Assembly: GCA_038868115.1 (NCBI GenBank)
Contig: JAWBXA010000011.1
Coordinates: 1-37,360, forward strand
Origin: JAGTQI01 sp038868115
GTDB lineage: Archaea > Thermoproteota > Bathyarchaeia > Bathyarchaeales > Bathycorpusculaceae
Direction: 5' to 3'
DNA length: 37,360 nucleotides
The notes under the pieces were generated by a model, which searched no databases, was not told the origin of the DNA, and saw nothing but the letters and a program-made list of their open reading frames with translations. How positions within the stretch are numbered: the stretch's first letter is position 1; each line of letters begins with the position of its first letter. Shown here piece after piece: positions 1 to 7,249 of this stretch. The position numbers were made by a program, and so were the translations under genes.

Positions 1-15
1 TGGATGAAATCCTAA

Positions 16-1119
16 ATGGAGAAGTTAGAAAAATACGCTGTCCAGTTTTTAGCGAGGCTTCTTAAAATTTACAGTCCTTCCAGAAAAGAGCATAAAATTG
101 GTACCTTCATAGCCGATGAGATGGAAAAACTAAATTTCAAAGTCAGAGTTGACGATGTTGGAAACGTCATTGGCGAAGTTGGACATGGAAAACCAGTAGT
201 CCTGCTTTGTGGACACATGGACACGGTTCCCGGATACATTCCAGTAAGAATTATTAACAACGAAATTTATGGCAGAGGCGCCGTGGATGCGAAGGCTTCT
301 CTTGCTTCAATGATTTTGGCAGCTCATCTTGTTGGAGGGACCGCCAAAGAAGGGAAGATCGTGATGGCTTGCGTTGTTGACGAGGAAAAAACAAGCATAG
401 GCATCAAACACCTAATTGAAGGGGGCGTATCCGCCGATTATGCGATTTTTGGAGAGCCAAGCGGAACGGAGAACGTAGTCATTGGATATAAAGGGAATTT
501 AATGATTGAGTTAACGTGCAAAACAATCACCGGACATTCTTCCACTCCATGGCTCTTCGAAAACGCCATTGAAAAAATGTTCGAGCTCTGGGGAAGGATA
601 AAAAAGATAAGATTCCAAGAGGAAACTCAAAACAGTTTCTTCTACAATGTTTCGACTTGTTTGACGCGTTTAGAAGGTGGTGGTTACGCCTCAAATGTTC
701 CATCAAAATGCAAAGCTTTAATAGACGTAAGGATTCCGCCACAACTTACATGTACGCAAGTATACAATAAAATAAATGAATGCACCACGCAGTTTAAGAG
801 GGAAAATCCTCAAGTTCAAATTGAAGTGAGAGTTGTTGATTCCATTGAATCTTTTGAAACAGATAAGGACAGCATCCTTGTGCGAGCTTTTTCAGCCGCC
901 ATAAGGAAGGAGACAGGGAAAACTCCAAAACTTTTGAGGAAAACAGGGACAAGTGACATGAACCTTCTAGGGAAAGTGTTGAAAATACCCGTGGTAGCTT
1001 ATGGTCCCGGCGACTCTAGTTTAGATCATACACCCAACGAACATATAAGCATACAAGATTATTTATCTAGCGTAAGGGTGCTTCAAGAGGTCTTGAAAAA
1101 ACTATTAAACTTACCTTAA
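16..1119 (+). CDS. lysK: LysK-type [LysW]-lysine/[LysW]-ornithine hydrolase (M20 peptidase family)
   Basis: This is a 367-residue cytosolic zinc hydrolase of the M20 family, of full length. The LysK group frees lysine or ornithine from the carrier protein LysW in the archaeal and Thermus LysW pathways. Visible metal-site motifs are HMDTVP (H67, D69), GRGAVDAK (bridging D91), DEEKTS (E123/E124), FGEPSG (E147) and a late DHTPNEH. The ATG follows directly on a TAA at 13-15 in another frame, so an upstream gene on the same strand probably abuts it. A lysW/X/Z/Y/J cluster would be expected there but lies outside the window. The gene converges on the leuB-like gene with only 8 bp between stop codons. 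Because a DAP lysine operon lies 14 kb away, ornithine release for arginine is my preferred role; a dual role is possible. A generic ArgE/DapE-like deacylase is the alternative. Confidence 0.82.
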   Translation: MEKLEKYAVQFLARLLKIYSPSRKEHKIGTFIADEMEKLNFKVRVDDVGNVIGEVGHGKPVVLLCGHMDTVPGYIPVRIINNEIYGRGAVDAKASLASMILAAHLVGGTAKEGKIVMACVVDEEKTSIGIKHLIEGGVSADYAIFGEPSGTENVVIGYKGNLMIELTCKTITGHSSTPWLFENAIEKMFELWGRIKKIRFQEETQNSFFYNVSTCLTRLEGGGYASNVPSKCKALIDVRIPPQLTCTQVYNKINECTTQFKRENPQVQIEVRVVDSIESFETDKDSILVRAFSAAIRKETGKTPKLLRKTGTSDMNLLGKVLKIPVVAYGPGDSSLDHTPNEHISIQDYLSSVRVLQEVLKKLLNLP

Positions 1120-1127
1120 ACCTATAA

Positions 1128-2141
1128 CTATAAACCAGTTTTTCCAAGATTTTTCAGAATTTCGTTGACAAAAGTGTCTGTGTTTCCAAGCCCTCCAATG
1201 TCTGGTGTTCGCGCTTCTTTATTCTTTAAAGCCTCCATTATGGCTTTGTTGAGCTTTTCCGCTTCGTTCTTAAAGCCAAAATATCCAAGCATCATGACCG
1301 ATGCTCTAAGTAGACTTGTCGGATTTGCAATTCCTTTTCCTGCAATGTTTGAAGCTGTGCCATGGACAGCTTCAAACATGGCCTTTTTTTCGCCGACATT
1401 AGCCGAAGCCGCTATTCCTAACCCCCCGGTTACCCCTGCAGCTTCGTCGCTCAAAATGTCTCCAAAAAGATTTGTCGTAACAATTACATCTAAATCGTGA
1501 GGTGAATTAACTATCTTGTATGCTGCTGCATCTACATGTAACTCGTCATACTTTATAGTTGGATATTTCTGCGCAATCTTTCGCGCAGTCTCAATAAAGA
1601 GTCCACATGTTTCCTTAAGTATGTTGGCTTTATGAACCGCTGTTACTTTTCTTCTCCCAGTCTTTAGGGCATACTCAAAAGCGAATTTCACGATTCTTTC
1701 GCTTTTTCTCCCTGTGATAACCCTTAAGCTTACGGCAACATCCTCCGTTAACCTATATTCTAGCCCGCTGTACATTCCTTCGGTATTCTCCCTTATAATC
1801 ACCATGTCAACGTCTGGGATTAGCGCAAGCCCGGGCACACTTTTGAAAGGCCTTAAGTTGGCGTATAGGTCAAGTTCCTTCCGCAAGGTGACATTCACAC
1901 TTTGATATGTTCCACTACCAGCAGGTGTTTCAATAGGGCCCTTAAGAAGCGCGTCACAATCCCTTATAACTTCTAAATCCTCTTCAAGCAATGGCTTCCC
2001 GAACTTTTCCCAAACTTTTCTTCCACACTCAACCTTCACAAATTCCAACGGCAAATTCATTGAATTCAAAATTTTCATAGTCGCCGAAACTATTTCTGGG
2101 CCTATGCCGTCGCCTGGTATTATGGCAACGCTCTTATTCAA
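1128..2141 (-). CDS. leuB: 3-isopropylmalate / homoisocitrate / isocitrate dehydrogenase family protein
   Basis: This 337-residue protein belongs to the NAD(P)-dependent beta-decarboxylating dehydrogenases (IPMDH/HICDH/IDH). Recognisable parts are the N-terminal IIPGDGIGPEI, the substrate-loop stretch SVNVTLRKELDLYANLRP, IIRENTEGMYSG, the VHKAN block, NLFGDILSDEAAG and the cofactor-side EAVHGTASNIAGKG. The serine-asparagine loop and VHKAN also occur in NAD-dependent isocitrate dehydrogenases, so substrate cannot be fixed from sequence alone. The start is TTG, overlapping the leuD-like stop by 8 bp, with AGGGA about 8 nt upstream. It is the last gene of a four-gene minus-strand operon. If the operon is leucine biosynthetic this is LeuB; if it makes homocitrate or citrate it is HICDH or IDH. 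The family assignment is secure; the symbol is a best guess from the LeuCD neighbours. Confidence 0.8.
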   Translation of the reverse strand: MNKSVAIIPGDGIGPEIVSATMKILNSMNLPLEFVKVECGRKVWEKFGKPLLEEDLEVIRDCDALLKGPIETPAGSGTYQSVNVTLRKELDLYANLRPFKSVPGLALIPDVDMVIIRENTEGMYSGLEYRLTEDVAVSLRVITGRKSERIVKFAFEYALKTGRRKVTAVHKANILKETCGLFIETARKIAQKYPTIKYDELHVDAAAYKIVNSPHDLDVIVTTNLFGDILSDEAAGVTGGLGIAASANVGEKKAMFEAVHGTASNIAGKGIANPTSLLRASVMMLGYFGFKNEAEKLNKAIMEALKNKEARTPDIGGLGNTDTFVNEILKNLGKTGL

Positions 2142-2640
2142 TCTTTATTCCCTTGTTTTTTTTGACGTAGGGTATTAAGCCACCTTCCTTAAAAATTTCC
2201 TCGAGAAACTTTGGAAGAGGTTTAAATCGGAGCACAACGCCTGTGTTAATAGTTTCAGCCACTCCTTTATCCAGGTTCACCCTGAGGATTTCACCCTCTT
2301 TTACCCACTGTGATATGCCTTCACATTGTAGTGCAAGTATGCCGGAGTTTATAGCATTTCTAAAGAAAATTCTTGCAAAGCTTTCGGCTACTATGACTTT
2401 TAAGCCTAGCGCCTTGAGAACTTGGGGCGCTTGCTCTCTGCTTGAACCGCAGCCGAAGTTTCTTCCGGCAACTATAATGTCTCCCTCCCTAACTTTCTCG
2501 GCAAAATCTGGACGTATAGCCTCAAAGACATGTTTTGCCAACTCGCTCATATTTAACGTGTCAAACTTATATTTTCCAGCTATTATTAAGTCGGTGCTTA
2601 TGTCGTCTCCAAACTTCCAAACTCTGCCTTCAATTATCAT
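2134..2640 (-). CDS. leuD: Aconitase-family small subunit (LeuD / homoaconitase small subunit)
   Basis: This 168-residue swivel subunit pairs with the large subunit encoded just upstream to isomerise a 2- or 3-hydroxy tricarboxylate (isopropylmalate, homocitrate or citrate). It has the opening GRVWKFGDDISTDLII and the signature GCGSSREQAP at about residues 63-72. The specificity loop after TDLIIAGK reads YKFD. It matches neither the YLVY nor the YLRT form that I recall for characterised methanogen isopropylmalate isomerase and homoaconitase, so it does not settle the substrate. I chose the ATG two bases after the leuC-like stop (2643) over an in-frame TTG two codons upstream. Its stop overlaps the leuB-like start. 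Length is normal for archaeal LeuD. Confidence 0.85.
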   Translation of the reverse strand: MIIEGRVWKFGDDISTDLIIAGKYKFDTLNMSELAKHVFEAIRPDFAEKVREGDIIVAGRNFGCGSSREQAPQVLKALGLKVIVAESFARIFFRNAINSGILALQCEGISQWVKEGEILRVNLDKGVAETINTGVVLRFKPLPKFLEEIFKEGGLIPYVKKNKGIKIE

Positions 2641-2642
2641 TT

Positions 2643-3899
2643 TCAAACATCCATCGGGCTTGTTATAACACCCTTAATTGCAGACGCAGCAGCAACAGCC
2701 GGGGAAGCCAAATATATTTTGGCTTTAGGATTCCCCATTCGCCCTATGAAATTCCTATTTTGCGTGCTTAAACATACTTCGTCATCGCCGAGTATGCCCA
2801 GATGTCTTCCGACACATGGACCGCAGCCCGGCGGATTTATCACAGCACCGGCAGCCAACAATGTTTCTATGATTCCCTTTTTCAAGGCTTTGAAGTAAAT
2901 TTTCTGGGATGTAGGTTGAACTATTAAGCGTACACCATCCTTAACTTTTTTCCCTTCAAGAATGCGGGCAGCTGTTTGAAGGTCCTCAAATCTTCCGTTT
3001 GTGCACGTTCCAATAAACACTTGGTCGACTTCTACTCCTTCAACTTCACTTACAGTTTTCACATTGTCAACTGAGTGGGGAAGCGCAACTACGGGCTCCA
3101 CTTTTTGAGCGTCAATTGTGAGTTCATCTGAGTAGTGGGCATTTTTGTCGGGTCCTAGGTACTCGAATGTTTCGCCCCTTTCAGTTAACAGGAAGTTTTT
3201 GGCTACTTTGTCGAAGGGGCAGAAGCCAACTTTAGCTCCAGCCTCAACAGTCATGTTTGTTAATGTAATCCGCGAGTCCATGCTCATCTTTTCAACTCCC
3301 TCCCCCATAAACTCAACAGCCATATAATTGGCTCCATCCGTTCCCAATTCTTTCATCAAGTAAAGCGCTATATCTTTAGACGATAGAGGCCATTTTAGTT
3401 CTCCGAGCACATCAACCCTTATTGTTTCCGGAACTTTTAGCCATGTTTGCCCGTATGCCATTCCCACGGCGACCTCGGTGCTTCCCATTCCGGTGGCAAA
3501 AGCTCCAAGCACACCATGGGTGCATGTGTGGCTGTCAGCCCCTATTACAACCATGCAGGGCTCCACAAACTCTTCGATCATTATCTGATGACACACACCA
3601 TATCCAACATCACGAAAATGACACCCGTTTTTTCGAGCAAACTCCCTCATCATTTTATGGATATTGCTCACCTTGTCGCTGGGACTTGGTCCTGCATGAT
3701 CTATTACTAACAGAATCTTCGAAGGATCAAAAACTTTGTCCACTTCAAGTTTTAGGAACTGTTCTATCGCAAGCGGGGCTGTTCCGTCATGGGCCATCAA
3801 AAGATCTATATCGGAAACTATTACTTCTCCGGCTGTAACAGTTTTCCCAACTTTTTGTGATAAAATCTTTTCAGCCATCGTTAAACCTGCGTTATGCAT
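2643..3899 (-). CDS. leuC: Aconitase-family large subunit (LeuC / homoaconitase large subunit)
   Basis: This is a 418-residue [4Fe-4S] hydro-lyase large subunit of the archaeal LeuC/homoaconitase group. The cluster cysteines lie in IGTCTNGRFEDL and in NPPGCGPCVGRHLG. Other family blocks are DSHTCTHGVLGAFATGMGS, near residues 120-140, and the N-terminal LTMAEKILSQKVG. Together with the small subunit it would catalyse the reversible dehydration/hydration step of a 2-oxoacid chain-extension pathway in the cytosol. The ATG at 3899 has a strong GGGGAG about 4 nt upstream; an internal ATG seven codons later (3878) is a weaker alternative. It lies 15 bp after the synthase-like gene, so the two are surely co-transcribed. 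Whether the substrate is isopropylmalate, homocitrate or citrate is open. Confidence 0.87.
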   Translation of the reverse strand: MHNAGLTMAEKILSQKVGKTVTAGEVIVSDIDLLMAHDGTAPLAIEQFLKLEVDKVFDPSKILLVIDHAGPSPSDKVSNIHKMMREFARKNGCHFRDVGYGVCHQIMIEEFVEPCMVVIGADSHTCTHGVLGAFATGMGSTEVAVGMAYGQTWLKVPETIRVDVLGELKWPLSSKDIALYLMKELGTDGANYMAVEFMGEGVEKMSMDSRITLTNMTVEAGAKVGFCPFDKVAKNFLLTERGETFEYLGPDKNAHYSDELTIDAQKVEPVVALPHSVDNVKTVSEVEGVEVDQVFIGTCTNGRFEDLQTAARILEGKKVKDGVRLIVQPTSQKIYFKALKKGIIETLLAAGAVINPPGCGPCVGRHLGILGDDEVCLSTQNRNFIGRMGNPKAKIYLASPAVAAASAIKGVITSPMDV

Positions 3900-3914
3900 A
3901 GACTCCCCTAACTT

Positions 3915-5117
3915 TTATGTCTTTGAAAGGTATCCTTTAACAATCTCTAGAAACTCTTCATCGCTTATTGCACTTCGCCTATTTGCCGAAACTTCCTTGA
4001 CGATCTTCGTAATTTCTTCAGCATCCTTATCTGAAACCGTAAACCCGTACTCTTTGAGTTTGGCGCTGACAGCCGCCTTGCCACTTATTCGGCTTAAAAG
4101 GAAACGTCTTCTCTGGCCAACCATTTCCGGAGGGAAACATTCATAGACTATCGGGTTTTTGAGGACGGCGTCTTGGTGAATTCCGCTTGTATGTGTGAAA
4201 ACGTTGGAGCCGACTATGGGCTTGAGTGGCCATAAATTGACTTTGGCTACTTTTGCAACAACTTCACAAATTTCGCTCAACTTCTCAGTATCATACTTAT
4301 CGACGCCATAAAAGCTTTTGAGCGCCACAATAAGTTCTTCAGTGGCTGTTATTCCCGCTCTCTCGCCTAGGCCAAGGATGGACGTGCTAAAACGAGTTGC
4401 ACCACTCTCATATGCCGCTAAAGCGTTTGCCAGCGCTAAGCCATGATCATTGTGGCAATGAACTTCTATTGGTTTATCAAACTCTTTCCTCAACTCGCCA
4501 ATGAGGAAACGCATACCTGTGGGAGTTATGCATCCAAGCGTGTCTACCACACGCAACACGTCCACGCCAGCGGCTACTACCCCTTTGAAGACTTTCTTTA
4601 GCCACGGAAGGTCACATCTTGTTGAATCTTCCGCGCTGTATATAACGTCTAATCCGTGACTCTTGCTGTACTCTACAATTTCAACAGCCCTCTTCAGGTA
4701 TTCTTCTCGAGTTATCCTAAGCTTATATGTTAAGTGAAAGTCTGAGGGAGGGAAGGAAATTACTACACCATCACAATCGCATTCGATGACCGCATCTACG
4801 TCACCTTTTACAGCCCTTGCAAAACCACAGACAGCAACGCCTAGCCCAAGTTTTGCCACATGGCTAACTTCATCCTTTTCACTTTTAGAGGACGCTGGAA
4901 ACCCAGCCTCAATGCATTCCACTTTTATGTCAGAAAGGAGTTGAGCAATTTTTGTTCTGTCTTCTCTTGCAAAAACAACGCTCGGTGTTTGCTCTCCCTC
5001 CCTTAACGTTGAGTCGTGTATGAGCGGGTCGTCAGTTTTACAACTTGAATCTCCTAAGTAGTTCGGTCTGCAATATGGACTAACGAATATTTTGTTCCTC
5101 CATTTATCTGGCATCAT
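3915..5117 (-). CDS. Homocitrate synthase / 2-isopropylmalate synthase family protein (possibly Re-citrate synthase)
   Basis: This 400-residue DRE-TIM acyltransferase condenses acetyl-CoA with a 2-oxoacid. The catalytic/metal motif is HDSTLREGEQTP (about residues 34-45), with the metal-binding HCHNDHG near 218 and GLGERAGIT near 247. It stops after the linker region (GIHQDAVLKNP, then FPPEMVG) and lacks the roughly 100-residue LeuA regulatory domain of leucine-inhibited isopropylmalate synthases. The GERAGIT block and the YECFPPEMVG segment look closer to homocitrate-type enzymes than to classical LeuA, but this is a judgement by eye. It is the first gene of the operon. A TATA-like element (5150-5160, minus strand) lies about 37 nt upstream. 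Candidate products are isopropylmalate, homocitrate or (R)-citrate via Re-citrate synthase. Confidence 0.78.
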   Translation of the reverse strand: MMPDKWRNKIFVSPYCRPNYLGDSSCKTDDPLIHDSTLREGEQTPSVVFAREDRTKIAQLLSDIKVECIEAGFPASSKSEKDEVSHVAKLGLGVAVCGFARAVKGDVDAVIECDCDGVVISFPPSDFHLTYKLRITREEYLKRAVEIVEYSKSHGLDVIYSAEDSTRCDLPWLKKVFKGVVAAGVDVLRVVDTLGCITPTGMRFLIGELRKEFDKPIEVHCHNDHGLALANALAAYESGATRFSTSILGLGERAGITATEELIVALKSFYGVDKYDTEKLSEICEVVAKVAKVNLWPLKPIVGSNVFTHTSGIHQDAVLKNPIVYECFPPEMVGQRRRFLLSRISGKAAVSAKLKEYGFTVSDKDAEEITKIVKEVSANRRSAISDEEFLEIVKGYLSKT

Positions 5118-5149
5118 TCAATCCACTTAACAGTTTGTTAGGCTTTTTG

Positions 5150-5176
5150 GATAAATATTGAGATTTAAATATTTTC
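5150..5176 (-). promoter_or_regulatory. Probable promoter of the synthase-leuCDB operon
   Basis: Two A/T-rich TATA-like elements sit on the minus strand upstream of the operon, CAATATTTATCC (5149-5160) and AATATTTAAATC (5165-5176). The nearer one is centred about 37 nt before the first ATG, giving a short leader. Based on archaeal TATA spacing only; no start site is known. Confidence 0.4.
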
Positions 5177-5203
5177 TGGTTGAAATGAATATTAGTTTGA
5201 GCA

Positions 5204-5938
5204 TTAATGGTCAAAATTAGTCGTTAAGCTTCTAATTTGCAGCCTTGAATTTCGACTCGTCCTCAATTTTTCCACCAATTTTCTCGCTTCCGATATTAAG
5301 TTTGTTAATACCGCCAATGCTCTACTGGTGTCATTTAACTGCAGAACTATAATCGTTTCAGTGGAGCAGCTTAATGTTTCTTCAATATTTATATGCATTC
5401 TAGAAAGGGCATTGTAGAAAGTGCTTATACAACCTGGTGTTTCAACTATTTTCTGGGGACTTGTTATTATTATGGCTACTAGATCATTTTTCTCCTCAAG
5501 GATGTTCTCTAACAAGAAATTTGATTTAATTCTTCCAACCAATTTTTGATCAAGGAGCAAAGTTATCGTCCTCATCCCTTCTACTATTTGGATATATTCA
5601 TCCTTAGAAAAATCAGTCAATATTCTCCTCATCATTTCCATGTTTTTTCTAGTTTTTTCAGTAGAAATTTTTGCTACGTCGGTTCTTAGGTTTATTGTGC
5701 TGTCAGCGATAACACTAAGCACATCAAAATGATGCATCGGCTTATATATTACGCGAGCCCTTTTTACGGCAGTTATTACGCTTTCAAGTTTAACCTTTCT
5801 ACTTAATATCTCCTCGACCATAGGCTTTAACATTCTTGCAATTGCGCTGAAATTTCCATATTCTTTTTCAAGAGCATGCTGAATTGAAATATCTTTGTCT
5901 ATCAACTCTTGAACAATTCTAGATATACTAGTCCTCAT
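5204..5938 (-). CDS. ACT-domain regulator of amino-acid metabolism (COG2150-like)
   Basis: The protein is 244 residues from the ATG at 5938, with two visible parts. The N-terminal ~70 residues (IQHALEKEYGNFSAIARML, then KVKLESVITAVKRAR) resemble a helix-turn-helix region. The C-terminal part (DLVAIIITSPQKIVETPGCIS, HINIEETLSC, ETIIVLQLND) reads as an ACT-type beta-alpha-beta fold. This matches the archaeal group described as predicted regulators of amino-acid metabolism with an ACT domain. An open frame extends 65 codons upstream, but that stretch runs through the argG promoter and first codons. ATG 5938 sits ~28 nt from a minus-strand TATA box, so I take it as the start of a leaderless mRNA. 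It lies between the synthase operon and divergent argG. Control of arginine or chain-extension genes in response to an amino acid is a reasonable inference; the ligand is unknown. Confidence 0.72.
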   Translation of the reverse strand: MRTSISRIVQELIDKDISIQHALEKEYGNFSAIARMLKPMVEEILSRKVKLESVITAVKRARVIYKPMHHFDVLSVIADSTINLRTDVAKISTEKTRKNMEMMRRILTDFSKDEYIQIVEGMRTITLLLDQKLVGRIKSNFLLENILEEKNDLVAIIITSPQKIVETPGCISTFYNALSRMHINIEETLSCSTETIIVLQLNDTSRALAVLTNLISEARKLVEKLRTSRNSRLQIRSLTTNFDH

Positions 5939-5960
5939 TTTGTTCACTTTTACTCTCTTT

Positions 5961-5990
5961 TGATATATTTTGACCAAAAAGTATATAAGC
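5961..5990. promoter_or_regulatory. Closely spaced divergent promoters of the ACT regulator and argG
   Basis: On the plus strand CCAAAAA (BRE-like, 5974-5980) precedes the TATA element GTATATAAG (5981-5989), centred about 28 nt before the argG ATG at 6014. On the minus strand AAATATATCA (5961-5970) is centred about 28 nt before the regulator ATG at 5938. Both spacings imply leaderless transcripts starting at or next to the ATG, and the two TATA boxes are only ~20 bp apart, so one bound regulator could affect both. Confidence 0.6.
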
Positions 5991-6013
5991 GTTGTTAGGC
6001 ACCCGCACAAAAT

Positions 6014-7249
6014 ATGCCGAAAGAAAAAGTTGTCTTGGCGTATTCCGGTGGTCTTGACACATCTATTATGATAAAGTGGATTCAAGAAAACTACGGAGCA
6101 AACGTGATAACAGTTACAGTTGACGTGGGTCAAGAAATGAACGTTGGAGCCGTTAAGGAGAGAGCATTGGCATTAGGTGCCATTAAGCACTATACGATAG
6201 ATGCCAAAAAGGAGTTTGTCTTTAATTACGTTTTTCCAGCGATAAAGGCAAACGCCCTTTACGAAGATAAATATCCGCTCAGCAGCGCTCTTTCGCGTCC
6301 ATTGATAGCTTCAAAAATTGTGGAGATTGCTGAGAAGGAAGGAGCGACTGTTGTTGCTCATGGATGCAGCGGCAAAGGAAACGATCAGGTTCGCTTCGAT
6401 ATAACTGTCAAGTCGCTTGCACCGCACTTGAAGGTTATAGCCCCTGTGAGGGACTGGCAGTTGACAAGGGATAAGGAGATAGAGTTTGCAAAGGAAAGAA
6501 ATCTCCCAATTCCTCTATGTGGGAGGAGCCCTTATAGCATTGATCAAAATCTTTGGGGACGCTCGATTGAATGCGGTGTGCTCGAAAACCCTGATAGTGA
6601 ACCACCAGAGGAGGTATTTGAGTGGACGCTGCCTCCTGAAAAGTGCCCCGAAAAACCGGAGTACATAACTATAGATTTTGAACAAGGAGTCCCGTGCGCG
6701 CTTAATAACGAAACGATGGATCCAATTTCACTAATCACAAAATTGAATGAAATTGGAGGAATGCATGGCATTGGACGCATAGATCATATTGAAGACAGGG
6801 TTGTAGGTATTAAATCGAGGGAAGTCTACGAATGCCCAGCGGCTACAATACTCTTGGAAGCACATAAAGACTTGGAGAAGATGGTTCTAACATGCCATGA
6901 AATAACCTTTAAGAAATACGTGGACGCTCAATGGGCTTTCCTAGTTTACGCAGGCCTATGGGTAGATCCTTTAAGAAGCGATTTAGAGGCATTTATAAAT
7001 AAAACACAAGAACGTGTCTGCGGCAGAGTTAAGCTTAAGCTTTATAAAGGAAACTTGAGAGTTGTCGGCCGTTCCTCAAAGTACTCACTATATGACCTAA
7101 AATTGGCAACATATGATGTTGGAACAACGTTTGATCAATCCTTAGCGCGCGGCTTTATTGAACTCTGGGGGTTACAGTCAAAAACCTTCCATATCTTCAA
7201 GGGCATCTGGGAGGCCAAAGAGGGAAAAAACTGTGAGCTTATTGTTTAG
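6014..7249 (+). CDS. argG: Argininosuccinate synthase
   Basis: This 411-residue cytosolic enzyme joins citrulline and aspartate with ATP to form argininosuccinate, the penultimate arginine step. The N-terminal P-loop-like pyrophosphatase motif AYSGGLDTSIMIKW is at residues 9-22. AHGCSGKGNDQVRFD follows near residue 115, and ARG-specific blocks such as SIDQNLWGRSIECG and the C-terminal region around GRSSKYSLYD are present. Length is typical. The ATG sits ~28 nt from the centre of a good TATA box, so the mRNA is probably leaderless. It is the first gene of argG-argH-carA-carB. Its 3' end overlaps the argH start by 17 bp. Function is certain from motifs and from the argH neighbour. Confidence 0.96.
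   Translation: MPKEKVVLAYSGGLDTSIMIKWIQENYGANVITVTVDVGQEMNVGAVKERALALGAIKHYTIDAKKEFVFNYVFPAIKANALYEDKYPLSSALSRPLIASKIVEIAEKEGATVVAHGCSGKGNDQVRFDITVKSLAPHLKVIAPVRDWQLTRDKEIEFAKERNLPIPLCGRSPYSIDQNLWGRSIECGVLENPDSEPPEEVFEWTLPPEKCPEKPEYITIDFEQGVPCALNNETMDPISLITKLNEIGGMHGIGRIDHIEDRVVGIKSREVYECPAATILLEAHKDLEKMVLTCHEITFKKYVDAQWAFLVYAGLWVDPLRSDLEAFINKTQERVCGRVKLKLYKGNLRVVGRSSKYSLYDLKLATYDVGTTFDQSLARGFIELWGLQSKTFHIFKGIWEAKEGKNCELIV

Noticed and set aside
3422..3838. Long plus-strand frames opposite leuC and other genes
   Set aside because: Compositional shadows of real genes with low-complexity translations and no family motifs.
5939..6133. 65-codon N-terminal extension of the ACT regulator
   Set aside because: It covers the argG promoter and first codons, is cysteine- and aromatic-rich without family similarity, and the ATG at 5938 has its own TATA box.
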